Positions 56,415 to 64,000 of a stretch of DNA of 64,000 nucleotides are shown piece by piece. Origin of the DNA: Staphylococcus pettenkoferi (GTDB lineage Bacteria > Bacillota > Bacilli > Staphylococcales > Staphylococcaceae). Under the pieces are notes generated by a model, which did not search any database, was not told where the DNA came from, and saw only the letters and a list, made by a program, of their open reading frames with translations. The stretch lies in assembly GCF_002902685.1 (NCBI RefSeq), contig NZ_PPRN01000013.1, forward strand, positions 1-64,000, read 5' to 3'. Position 1 is the first letter of the stretch; each line of letters starts with the position of its first letter. The position numbers were made by a program, and so were the translations under genes.

Positions 56415-58076
56415 ATGAGAAAGATTCAAGCAAAGAAAGGTTTAGACATCGAATGTAAAGATTGGGAACAAGAAGCAGTATTACGTATGTTATACAATAA
56501 CTTAGACCCAGAGGTAGCTGAAAGACCAGAAGACTTAGTCGTATACGGCGGTATTGGTCGTGCAGCACGTAACTGGGAATCATTCGAAGCGATTGAAGAA
56601 ACATTGAGAAACTTAGAGAAAGACGAAACAATGCTTGTTCAATCAGGTAAACCTGTCGCAGTCTTTAAGACACATGATGAAGCACCACGCGTATTAATCT
56701 CAAACTCAGTGCTCGTACCTGAATGGGCGAACTGGGATCATTTTAACGAATTAGATAAAAAAGGCTTAATGATGTATGGTCAAATGACTGCAGGTAGCTG
56801 GATTTACATCGGCTCTCAAGGTATCGTACAAGGTACTTACGAAACATTTGGCGAACTTGCTAACCAAAACTATGATGGTAAATTAAACGGTACAATCACT
56901 TTAACTGCTGGTCTCGGCGGTATGGGCGGTGCGCAACCACTCGCTGTTACAATGAACGGTGGGGTAGTCATCGCTGTTGAAGTGGATGAAACTCGTATCG
57001 ACAAACGAATCAAGACACGCTACTGTGACGTGAAGACAGATAGCTTAGACGAAGCTTTACGTATGGCTCAAGAAGCGAAAGACAAAGGCGAACCACTTTC
57101 TATCGCTTTATTAGGTAACGCAGTAGATGTACACAAAGAAATCTTAGACCGTGACTTCCACATCGATATCATCACTGACCAAACTAGTGCGCATGACCCA
57201 TTAAATGGTTATGTACCACAAGGTTACAGTGTTGAAGAAGCAAACAAATATCGTGAAGAAGATCCTAAGAGCTATGTGAAAGAATCTGAAGCTTCTATGG
57301 CGAAACACGTGGAATACATGCTTGAATTCCAAAAACGCGGCGCTATCGCATTCGACTACGGTAACAACATCCGCCAAGTTGCCTACAACAATGGCGTAGA
57401 GAATGCGTTCGACTTCCCTGGATTCGTTCCAGCATACATTCGTCCATTATTCTGTGAAGGTAAAGGTCCTTTCCGTTTCGCTGCATTAAGTGGTGATCCT
57501 AAAGACATCGAACGTGCGGACGAAGAAATGAAGAAATTATTCCCTGAAGACGAGAAATTAAATCGTTGGTTAGACTTAGCTTCTGAAAAAATCGAATATC
57601 AAGGTTTACCATCTCGTATCGCATGGTTAGGTTACGGCGATCGTGCGAAGATGGGCTTAGCATTAAACCGCTTAGTTCGTGAAGGTGAAATTTCTGCACC
57701 AATCGTTATCGGACGTGACCATTTAGACTCTGGTTCAGTAGCAAGTCCAAACCGTGAAACTGAATCTATGAGAGACGGTTCAGACGCAGTAGGTGACTGG
57801 GCTGTACTTAACGCACTTATCAACACAGCTGCAGGTGGCTCATGGATTTCATTCCACCACGGTGGCGGTGTAGGTATGGGTTACTCTCTACACGCAGGTA
57901 TGGTTATCGTAGCTGACGGTTCTGAGAAAGCAGAACGTCGTCTAGAACGCGTACTTACTACAGATCCGGGTATGGGTGTAGTACGTCACGCTGATGCTGG
58001 TTATGAAAAAGCTATCGAAGTGGCTAAAGAAAAAGGTATCCAAATACCAACAATTACTAACAAGGGTGATAAATAA
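56415..58076 (+). CDS. hutU: Urocanate hydratase
   Basis: This 553-residue, NAD+-dependent enzyme converts urocanate to imidazolonepropionate, the second step of histidine breakdown. Conserved stretches are [14 protein letters not shown] near 47, [22 protein letters not shown] near 126, the NAD-binding [18 protein letters not shown] near 170 and [21 protein letters not shown] near 477. I chose ATG 56415 (MRKIQAKKG), with gaggag upstream. A GTG three codons earlier is less likely. Its stop overlaps the hutI ATG (TAATG). Confidence 0.95.
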   Translation: MRKIQAKKGLDIECKDWEQEAVLRMLYNNLDPEVAERPEDLVVYGGIGRAARNWESFEAIEETLRNLEKDETMLVQSGKPVAVFKTHDEAPRVLISNSVLVPEWANWDHFNELDKKGLMMYGQMTAGSWIYIGSQGIVQGTYETFGELANQNYDGKLNGTITLTAGLGGMGGAQPLAVTMNGGVVIAVEVDETRIDKRIKTRYCDVKTDSLDEALRMAQEAKDKGEPLSIALLGNAVDVHKEILDRDFHIDIITDQTSAHDPLNGYVPQGYSVEEANKYREEDPKSYVKESEASMAKHVEYMLEFQKRGAIAFDYGNNIRQVAYNNGVENAFDFPGFVPAYIRPLFCEGKGPFRFAALSGDPKDIERADEEMKKLFPEDEKLNRWLDLASEKIEYQGLPSRIAWLGYGDRAKMGLALNRLVREGEISAPIVIGRDHLDSGSVASPNRETESMRDGSDAVGDWAVLNALINTAAGGSWISFHHGGGVGMGYSLHAGMVIVADGSEKAERRLERVLTTDPGMGVVRHADAGYEKAIEVAKEKGIQIPTITNKGDK

Positions 58077-59317
58077 TGAACGACTTATTGATCCAAAATA
58101 TCGGCCAATTACTTTTACCAAAGTCAACAGACAAACCGTTAAAAGGTAAAGAATTAGACGAGCTAGAAATTGTTGAAAATGGTACAGTCGTTGTCAAAGA
58201 CGGCAAAGTTGTCTACTCAGGACCACACACTGACGAGTACGAAGCTGAGAAGACAATTGATGCGACAGGTAAAGTTGTGTCTCCAGCACTCGTTGAAGCG
58301 CACACTCACTTAGTGCACGGAGGTTCACGTGAACATGAAATGTCATTGAAACGCCAAGGTGTTTCTTACTTAGAAATCCTTGAGCAAGGTGGCGGTATCT
58401 TATCTACAGTTGAAGCTACACGTAACGCTTCAGAAGATGAACTGTTCAAGAAAGCTGAGAAAGATATCTTAACTATGGTAGAACATGGTGTGTTAACAAT
58501 TGAATGTAAAAGTGGTTACGGCTTAGACAGAGAGAACGAATTGAAACAATTACGTGTCGCTCATCGCTTAGCTGACAAATATGGTTTAAGAATCAAACAC
58601 ACATTCTTAGGACCACACGCTGTGCCGAAAGATGCTGAATCTAACCAAGCATTCTTACAAGAGATGATTGATCTCTTACCAGAAATGAAAGAATACGCGG
58701 ACTTCGCAGATATCTTCTGTGAAACAGATGTCTTCTCAGTAGAAGAATCTAGACGTTATATGCAAGCAGCGAAAGAACAAGGTTTCAAAGTAAAAATTCA
58801 TGCTGACGAAATCGATCCATTAGGCGGCTTAGGCTTAGCAATCGATGAAGGTGCGATATCAGGTGACCACCTCGTTGCTTCAAGTGACGAAGACAAAGCG
58901 AAGTTAAGCGACAGTGAAACAGTAGCAGTCTTATTACCAGGTACAACATTCTATCTTGGCAAAGAAGAATACGCAGACGCACGTGGCATGATCGACAACA
59001 ATGGTGCCATTGCGATTGCGACAGACTTCAACCCAGGTAGTTGTGTAACAAACAACCTTCAACTCGTAATGTCTATCGCGGCATTGAAATTGAAATTAAC
59101 GCCAAACGAAATTTGGAACGCGGTGACAGTCAACGCTGCGAAAGCTATTGATGCAGATGCAGGTACAATCAACGAAGGTGACGCTGCAGATATCGTTGTT
59201 TGGGATGCGCCAAACCACGAATATATTCCATACCACTACGGTATCAACCATGCACAATACGTGATTCAGAATGGTAAAATAATTGCTGACAACACATTTA
59301 GCATCGACGCTAAATAA
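58076..59317 (+). CDS. hutI: Imidazolonepropionase
   Basis: This 413-residue zinc amidohydrolase opens the imidazolone ring to give N-formimidoyl-glutamate. Metal ligands lie in [14 protein letters not shown] near residue 76, [16 protein letters not shown] near 240 and [10 protein letters not shown] near 312. It is translationally coupled to hutU and feeds its product to HutG. The first enzyme, HutH, is not in this window. Confidence 0.95.
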   Translation: MNDLLIQNIGQLLLPKSTDKPLKGKELDELEIVENGTVVVKDGKVVYSGPHTDEYEAEKTIDATGKVVSPALVEAHTHLVHGGSREHEMSLKRQGVSYLEILEQGGGILSTVEATRNASEDELFKKAEKDILTMVEHGVLTIECKSGYGLDRENELKQLRVAHRLADKYGLRIKHTFLGPHAVPKDAESNQAFLQEMIDLLPEMKEYADFADIFCETDVFSVEESRRYMQAAKEQGFKVKIHADEIDPLGGLGLAIDEGAISGDHLVASSDEDKAKLSDSETVAVLLPGTTFYLGKEEYADARGMIDNNGAIAIATDFNPGSCVTNNLQLVMSIAALKLKLTPNEIWNAVTVNAAKAIDADAGTINEGDAADIVVWDAPNHEYIPYHYGINHAQYVIQNGKIIADNTFSIDAK

Positions 59318-59383
59318 GTTGAGAAAGTGACGACTTTCAGCGAAAAAAGCAGTGGAATATAACACATGCTTGAGAATGATTGC

Positions 59384-59420
59384 ACGGAGGGACTTTCCAA
59401 GAGAAGGTCCCTCTGTTTTT
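59384..59420 (+). terminator. Terminator after hutI
   Basis: ACGGAGGGACTTTCC pairs with GAAGGTCCCTCTGT with G.U pairs, followed by T5. Confidence 0.85.
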
Positions 59421-59520
59421 ATGAACTAAAAAAGTGCAATTGTATTTCGAATCTAACAAATATTTAGAAAATTGTGTTAGTATAGTATTATATTCAATAA
59501 CATAAAGAGGAGAGGATAAG

Positions 59521-60642
59521 ATGGTTCAATATCAAGATATCGTGCAATGGAGGAGAACGTTCCATCAATATCCCGAGCTATCTGAGAATGAATATGACAC
59601 AACGCAACGTCTGAAACACATATTAGAGGAACATAATGTCTATGTGTTAGATTTGCCACTCAAAACTGGGCTGGTTGCAGAAGTGGGTCACGGAGATTCA
59701 TTTGTAGCTTTACGTACAGATATTGATGCGTTGCCTATACATGAACAAGTGACGCATGACTTTATTTCGCAGAATGAAGGTGTCATGCACGCATGCGGAC
59801 ATGATATTCATATGGCAACGATACTTGCAACAACGATGAAGTTGAAAGAGGTTGAAGATGAGTTGAATGGTAGAGTACGCATAATCTTTCAACCTGCTGA
59901 AGAACTAGGTTATGGCGCTTCTTATATTACTGAGACGAACGCATTAGATGGGGTGAAAGCAGTACTTGGCTTCCATAACTATCCATCAATGAAAGTTGGA
60001 GAATATGCGATTAAGCCAGGTGTGTTGACTTCAGCTGTCGATCGCTTTGAATTTAAGATTAAGGGCAAAGGTGCACATGCTGCCAAACCTGAACAAGGCA
60101 ATGACCCTGTGATTGTGCTCGGTCAACTGATTACGAGCATTCAATCTATCGTGAGTCGTAATTTATCCGCTTTCGATGATGCCGTATTAACTATAGGTGA
60201 GGTTTCAAGCGGTAGTACATGGAACGTTATCGCTGATCAAGCCTACATGCAAGGTACAGTGCGTACCTTTGATGAGTCAGTGAGAACGAAGATCAAGCAA
60301 CGCTTAAATACGATTGCTAGTGGCTTAGCACAGACTTTCGATGTCGATATTGAGGTCTCGTATGATTATCTACCTGGGGCTGTCGTGAACGACGATGATC
60401 TGACAGACCGAGCCGTTAGTGTAGCTAAAGAGGTCGGATATGACGTGACACTGTTGGATGAGCCGTTAACCATTGGTGAGGATTTCTCTGGCTATTCGAA
60501 ACACTATCCGAGCGTCTTTGCATTGATTGGTTCACAAAGTGATTACGACTTGCACCATCCGAAGTATGATCCGGATGAACGTATCTTCGAGTTAGCGCCA
60601 GACTATTTCGTGACTTTAATCCGTCAACTTTTAGACGAGTAA
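59521..60642 (+). CDS. M20-family amidohydrolase (N-acyl-amino-acid type)
   Basis: This 373-residue metallopeptidase-fold enzyme of the M20D/amidohydrolase type has FHQYPELSENEYDT near 15, LRTDIDALPIHE near 68, the metal motif HACGHDIHMA near 90-99 and FQPAEELGYGA near 125-135. The last ligand is in GSQSDYDLHHPKYDPDE near 341. It should release an amino acid from an N-acyl, for example acetyl, conjugate. The exact substrate is unknown. It is a single gene with a good ribosome site (aggagagga). Confidence 0.87.
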   Translation: MVQYQDIVQWRRTFHQYPELSENEYDTTQRLKHILEEHNVYVLDLPLKTGLVAEVGHGDSFVALRTDIDALPIHEQVTHDFISQNEGVMHACGHDIHMATILATTMKLKEVEDELNGRVRIIFQPAEELGYGASYITETNALDGVKAVLGFHNYPSMKVGEYAIKPGVLTSAVDRFEFKIKGKGAHAAKPEQGNDPVIVLGQLITSIQSIVSRNLSAFDDAVLTIGEVSSGSTWNVIADQAYMQGTVRTFDESVRTKIKQRLNTIASGLAQTFDVDIEVSYDYLPGAVVNDDDLTDRAVSVAKEVGYDVTLLDEPLTIGEDFSGYSKHYPSVFALIGSQSDYDLHHPKYDPDERIFELAPDYFVTLIRQLLDE

Positions 60643-60960
60643 GGTGGTAAAATAGTTGGATTAAACAGGTGGATTGAGTTAGCTCAACTGGTTAAAACAG
60701 ATAGTGTACGCCAATATCTGCGACCAATATGATTGTGGAATGAGTTAGCCCAACTGGTTAAAACAGATGGGTGAGTTGGTAAAACCAGAGACGAGAATCA
60801 GTAGTTGCTAGGGCGCAAACCGTATTATAAAGCGTTCTGTCATGCTAGTTGTCATTTTCAATAAAAATCAAATATACCTTATCGCTTAATATTTGATGTA
60901 TTAATCAAACTTAAACATTGGTAAATAGATAAAGAAACATACTATGAAGGAGTGTTGATG
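60643..60960. other. Gap with direct repeats before the SDR gene
   Basis: About 320 bp. Besides the repeats at 60671-60768 it has an A+T-rich stretch (60850-60930) that should hold the promoter of the downstream dehydrogenase gene. Confidence 0.45.
60671..60768 (+). repeat. Two near-identical 32-bp direct repeats
   Basis: The units at 60671-60702 and 60737-60768 differ at only two positions and start 66 bp apart. Each contains TTAGCTCAACTGGTTAAAAC or a one-base variant. A shorter echo, gagttggtaaaac, follows at 60773-60785. Confidence 0.75.
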
Positions 60961-61842
60961 ATGGCAGCTCAAGATCCTAGAACGAAATTCTCAAGTGAGA
61001 AATATCCGAAACAAGAACAACCAGTACCTGGCTTACAAAGTAAACTCGAACCGAAACCGGATTGCGGTGAAACATCTTACCAAGGACATGGTCGACTCAC
61101 TGACTACAAAATGTTAGTGACTGGTGGTGACTCAGCTATTGGTCGCGCAGCAGCGATTGCTTATGCGAAAGAAGGTGCGGATGTCGCAATCAACTACCTT
61201 CCAGCAGAACAAGAAGATGCCGAAGAAGTCAAATCCGTCATCGAACAAGCAGGGCGCAAAGCCGTCTTAATTCCTGGCGATGTTCGCGATGAGCAGTTTA
61301 ATTATGATTTAGTCGAACAAGCGTATAACGAATTAGGCGGATTAGACAACGTGACACTTGTGGCAGGACATCAACAATATCACGATGATATTAAAGGGTT
61401 CTCTACTGAAGCTTTCACAGAAACGTTTGAAACGAACGTGTATCCTATATTCTGGACGGTTCAGAAAGCCTTAGACTATCTTCAACCTGGTGCAACAATC
61501 ACGACAACGTCTTCTATTCAAGGTTATAAACCGAATCCTATTTTACACGATTACGCAGCATCTAAAGCAGCCATTATTTCCTTGACTAAAAGTATTTCAG
61601 AAGAATTGGCAGAAAAAGGCATTCGCGTGAACTGTGTGGCACCTGGTCCTTTCTGGTCACCACTTCAAATCTCTGGTGGACAACCACAGTCTAAGATTCC
61701 AGAATTCGGTCAGAATTCATTGATGGGCCGTGCCGGTCAACCAGTTGAACTTTCTGGTATTTACGTTCATTTAGCATCTGAAGAAGTAAGCTACACAACA
61801 GGCCAAGTTTACGGTGTGACAGGCGGCGCTCAAATCGACTAA
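60961..61842 (+). CDS. Short-chain dehydrogenase/reductase (YhdF/YhxD-like)
   Basis: This 293-residue 'extended N-terminus' SDR has about 50 residues before the Rossmann fold. The cofactor loop is VTGGDSAIGRAAAIAYA (near 51-67), the active-site Ser lies in TTSSIQGYKPN, and the catalytic Tyr-Lys in YAASKAAI near 199-206. The end VYGVTGGAQID is typical. Relatives in Bacillus are general-stress SDRs. I chose ATG 60961 for its 8-bp distance from gaaggag. The ATG at 60958 is equally possible. The substrate is unknown. Confidence 0.87.
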   Translation: MAAQDPRTKFSSEKYPKQEQPVPGLQSKLEPKPDCGETSYQGHGRLTDYKMLVTGGDSAIGRAAAIAYAKEGADVAINYLPAEQEDAEEVKSVIEQAGRKAVLIPGDVRDEQFNYDLVEQAYNELGGLDNVTLVAGHQQYHDDIKGFSTEAFTETFETNVYPIFWTVQKALDYLQPGATITTTSSIQGYKPNPILHDYAASKAAIISLTKSISEELAEKGIRVNCVAPGPFWSPLQISGGQPQSKIPEFGQNSLMGRAGQPVELSGIYVHLASEEVSYTTGQVYGVTGGAQID

Positions 61843-61887
61843 AGCAACTTAGAAGCAATTTCATAATTTAAGAAGTACTTTGACATT

Positions 61888-61930
61888 CGTATCGGTATAG
61901 AAGCGTATTCTGTATCGATACGTTTTTTAT
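61888..61930 (+). terminator. Terminator after the SDR gene
   Basis: CGTATCGGTATAGAA (61888-61902) pairs with TTCTGTATCGATACG (61908-61922) with two G.U pairs, followed by T6. Confidence 0.85.
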
Positions 61931-61978
61931 AAACAATGTAGGTGTAGAAGAAATTTGTTAGGAATGAGGGGATGTATG

Positions 61979-62590
61979 ATGAAACAATTTTTAGCAGTGG
62001 AATTATCAAAGACTCAGAACTACAAGTTACTTACTGGAGGAATTATACCGCGACCGATTGCGTTTGTGACTACACATGACAAACAAGGGACGTTGAACGC
62101 AGCGCCATTCAGTTTCTTTAACGCAGTATGTGCAGAACCGCCCATGGTGATGATTTCTGTAGGTAGAAAGGATGGAGAACGTAAGGATACGACCCTAAAT
62201 ATTCTCGATAATGAGGAATTTGTCGTACATATTACGGACGAAGAGATTATTGAAGCCGTTAATACGACTGCCGCTTCCCATGCACGCTCAGTTAACGAAC
62301 TGAACTTTACTGATTTAGAAGTTGTACCTTCAGAATCTGTGAAAGTGCCTGGAGTGAAACAGGCAAAGATTCGTTTAGAATGCCGTTTACATCAATTAAT
62401 TCCATTAGGTGATGAAATCGAAGGCTCAGATTTAATTATCGGTGAGGTCGTTCACTATCACATTGATGATGACATTTATTACGATGATACTAAAATTGAT
62501 GCGGATAAACTCAATGCGATTGCACGGCTTTCTGGCTCAAATTATTCGAAATTAGGGGAACAGTTTACGATCGAACGACCAGAGAGCTAA
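61979..62590 (+). CDS. Flavin reductase-like protein (FMN-binding split barrel)
   Basis: This 203-residue protein of the DIM6/NTAB flavin-reductase group (B. subtilis YwrF-like) has KLLTGGIIPRPIAFVTTHDKQGTLNAAPFSFFN near residue 15, the flavin-contact region, and RKDGERKDTTLNILDNEEFVVHI near 65. It binds FMN and probably reduces it or acts with a partner oxygenase, which is not seen nearby. I chose ATG 61979 over 61976 on spacing from gagggg. Confidence 0.85.
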   Translation: MKQFLAVELSKTQNYKLLTGGIIPRPIAFVTTHDKQGTLNAAPFSFFNAVCAEPPMVMISVGRKDGERKDTTLNILDNEEFVVHITDEEIIEAVNTTAASHARSVNELNFTDLEVVPSESVKVPGVKQAKIRLECRLHQLIPLGDEIEGSDLIIGEVVHYHIDDDIYYDDTKIDADKLNAIARLSGSNYSKLGEQFTIERPES

Positions 62591-62748
62591 TGATTTAGAA
62601 GCGGTTAGAAATCATGTAAATCATGCTCGAAGCTGATGATATTGTTGAGTTAAATACATTGTATTCTATAAGTTTGGAAGGCAACTTGTAAATGATGTAG
62701 GCTTTTAACTATCCTATAGATGATTACATACTATAGGAGGTTAAGGTC

Positions 62749-63312
62749 GTGGAGAAGAGACATCCGTTGTACGGCTTACTCGTCATCTTATTAATCGCTT
62801 TTCTAGCTGTAGGCTATTTAACGCATATCATGTGGCTCACAACGCTACTAGCAGTAATTTGTTATCTTTTATTAATTTTCGTTGGATGGCAAGAAATAAG
62901 ATCCAATATCGCCAATCATGTTATCAATGAACGACCGAAATGGATTTATTTTTGGTATACGATCTTAGAATTAATGATAGGTATTATGTTTATTGGATTT
63001 TTATTCATAATGTTTAAAGATAACGTTGACAGTGGAGCAATTTTACTTCCAGTAGGTATGCTGAATATTTTCGCACTGCAATATTATCTGAAAATAAATG
63101 GTCAGCATAAATCTGCGAAGAGGATGGTTTCTCGTAAGATCGTGCGAAAGTTATTACCAATAGTGCTTGTGGGCAATCCGCTTCTACTTCTTATCAGTAG
63201 TTATATGATGAGAGTGGAGTATACTCTATTAGGAACAATTGGTTTACTGCTATGGCTTGCTTTAATATGTTGTTCTTCATTCTTTACTTATCGCTATGAT
63301 ATTAAGGAGTAA
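62749..63312 (+). CDS. Membrane protein, first of a paralogous pair
   Basis: This 187-residue protein has about six membrane helices (first pair at 8-46, then 65-88, 95-112, 130-150, 158-180) and few charged residues outside short loops. A GTG start follows taggaggtt. The helix layout and the opening (HPLYGLL..., LTHIMWLTTLLAVICYLLLI) parallel the next gene, so the two are paralogues. I do not recognise a family function. The 6-bp gap indicates an operon. Confidence 0.72.
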   Translation: MEKRHPLYGLLVILLIAFLAVGYLTHIMWLTTLLAVICYLLLIFVGWQEIRSNIANHVINERPKWIYFWYTILELMIGIMFIGFLFIMFKDNVDSGAILLPVGMLNIFALQYYLKINGQHKSAKRMVSRKIVRKLLPIVLVGNPLLLLISSYMMRVEYTLLGTIGLLLWLALICCSSFFTYRYDIKE

Positions 63313-63318
63313 GATAGT

Positions 63319-63906
63319 ATGAACTTCAATGCTGTGATTAAACATTATCCGTTATGGAAGTTCAGCGTTTGGGTGCTAGGTTTAGCGTTGATTTGTTATG
63401 GCGTGTATACTAAAATTTTAATGTTAACTCTTGTGCTAGCGGTTCTTTTCTTCGTAGGAATCACGCTAATCAATTATATCAAGGTACGTTGGAACCTCGC
63501 CCAAGGTCAGTTGAAAATCTCAAAAGGCTTAGCATATACTTTGCTGATACTTACTTCAGTAGTTTATGTATGCTTGTTGAGTACGTTTATTTATTATGTT
63601 GGAAGTGAAAGAAGTGCTACCGTTCCTTATTTAACACTATTGAGCACGTTCGTTATTTTTATTCTTGAATACATCTTAAAGATTTCAGCGCAGTTCAGTG
63701 ATGGCATTCAGGTTAAGACCCAATCGAATCAACAAGCGAAGCGATGGTTAGGTTTAATATTAGTCATCTTAGGCGCCTCATTAATAGCGATTATGCTAGG
63801 TGTATATTTTACCAATTGGCTAACAATTATTACGAGTGTCATCATCTTTATGGTGTTTACACTCGTGTTAACTTACTATTTGCGTAAATATCAAGTTGAA
63901 GAATAA
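63319..63906 (+). CDS. Membrane protein, second of a paralogous pair
   Basis: This 195-residue protein has the same six-helix arrangement as its upstream neighbour (HYPLWKFSVWVLGLALICYGVYTKILMLTLVLAVLFFVG...). The start follows aaggagtaag. The loop QSNQQAKRW sits where the first copy has GQHKSAKRM. The function is unknown. A hetero-oligomeric membrane complex is only a guess. No terminator is seen before the window end. Confidence 0.72.
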   Translation: MNFNAVIKHYPLWKFSVWVLGLALICYGVYTKILMLTLVLAVLFFVGITLINYIKVRWNLAQGQLKISKGLAYTLLILTSVVYVCLLSTFIYYVGSERSATVPYLTLLSTFVIFILEYILKISAQFSDGIQVKTQSNQQAKRWLGLILVILGASLIAIMLGVYFTNWLTIITSVIIFMVFTLVLTYYLRKYQVEE

Positions 63907-64000
63907 GTGTACTATTTTATTTCATTTTACTACGCAAAGATTGACGCAAGATACAAATTCATGTAATGTAAGATTAAATATAATATAGCTTATCAAGAGA

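Noticed and set aside
60671..60768. Possible tRNA genes in the direct repeats
   Set aside because: Only a D-arm-like stretch is present. There is no acceptor stem, 7-nt anticodon loop or TTCGA T-loop.

Overview
The window looks like chromosomal DNA of a coagulase-negative Staphylococcus. Marker loci include fepABC with tatAC, hssRS/hrtBA, tcaA/tcaB, lyrA (spdC), a type-2 isopentenyl-diphosphate isomerase, an IruO-like reductase, tandem-type lipoproteins and a Mqo1-type malate:quinone oxidoreductase. A species of the S. simulans/S. carnosus kind would fit, but the sequence alone does not settle it. No rRNA, tRNA or CRISPR array was recognised.

Region 1 (1-6.4 kb) is a visibly A+T-rich accessory island. 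It begins with the 3' end of an IS30-type transposase that cuts into a tandem lipoprotein gene. Four lipoprotein genes follow, of which only one is intact. It ends with a tight three-gene block that resembles the S. aureus type VII secreted lipase TslA and its two helical partners TlaA1 and TlaA2. In S. aureus the neighbouring lipoproteins (TilA) are the immunity proteins. A decayed second tslA start lies between the first two lipoproteins, so the module was once repeated. No type VII core genes are in the window.

Region 2 (6.7-25 kb) holds an IruO-like flavin reductase, the glucose transporter GlcP with a cre site, a YhdH-type dehydrogenase, the Fur-boxed fepABC iron operon convergent with tatAC (FepB carries a Tat signal), a CDP-glycerol glycerophosphotransferase, a GT4 glycosyltransferase, and mqo.

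Region 3 (23-43 kb) holds heme-stress genes hssRS/hrtBA with a duplicated HssR-type operator, a TcaR-like regulator, a YdcF-like protein, bioB behind a BirA-type operator, an MMPL exporter with an operator-overlapped promoter, tcaA/tcaB, a Fur-boxed siderophore-binding lipoprotein, and a TetR/EmrA/EmrB drug-efflux cluster.

Region 4 (42-64 kb) is mostly metabolism and envelope: a CorA transporter, fni, gltS, a 3-methyladenine glycosylase, two DUF805 proteins, galM, rpiA, lyrA, hutG, a LysR regulator divergent from hutUI, an M20 amidohydrolase, an SDR, a flavin reductase and two paralogous membrane proteins.

Intergenic spaces carry three families of repeated, hairpin-forming elements. The clearest is a 132-bp element with perfect 12-bp terminal inverted repeats, present in three full copies plus one half copy. 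Several loci are mosaics of these families.
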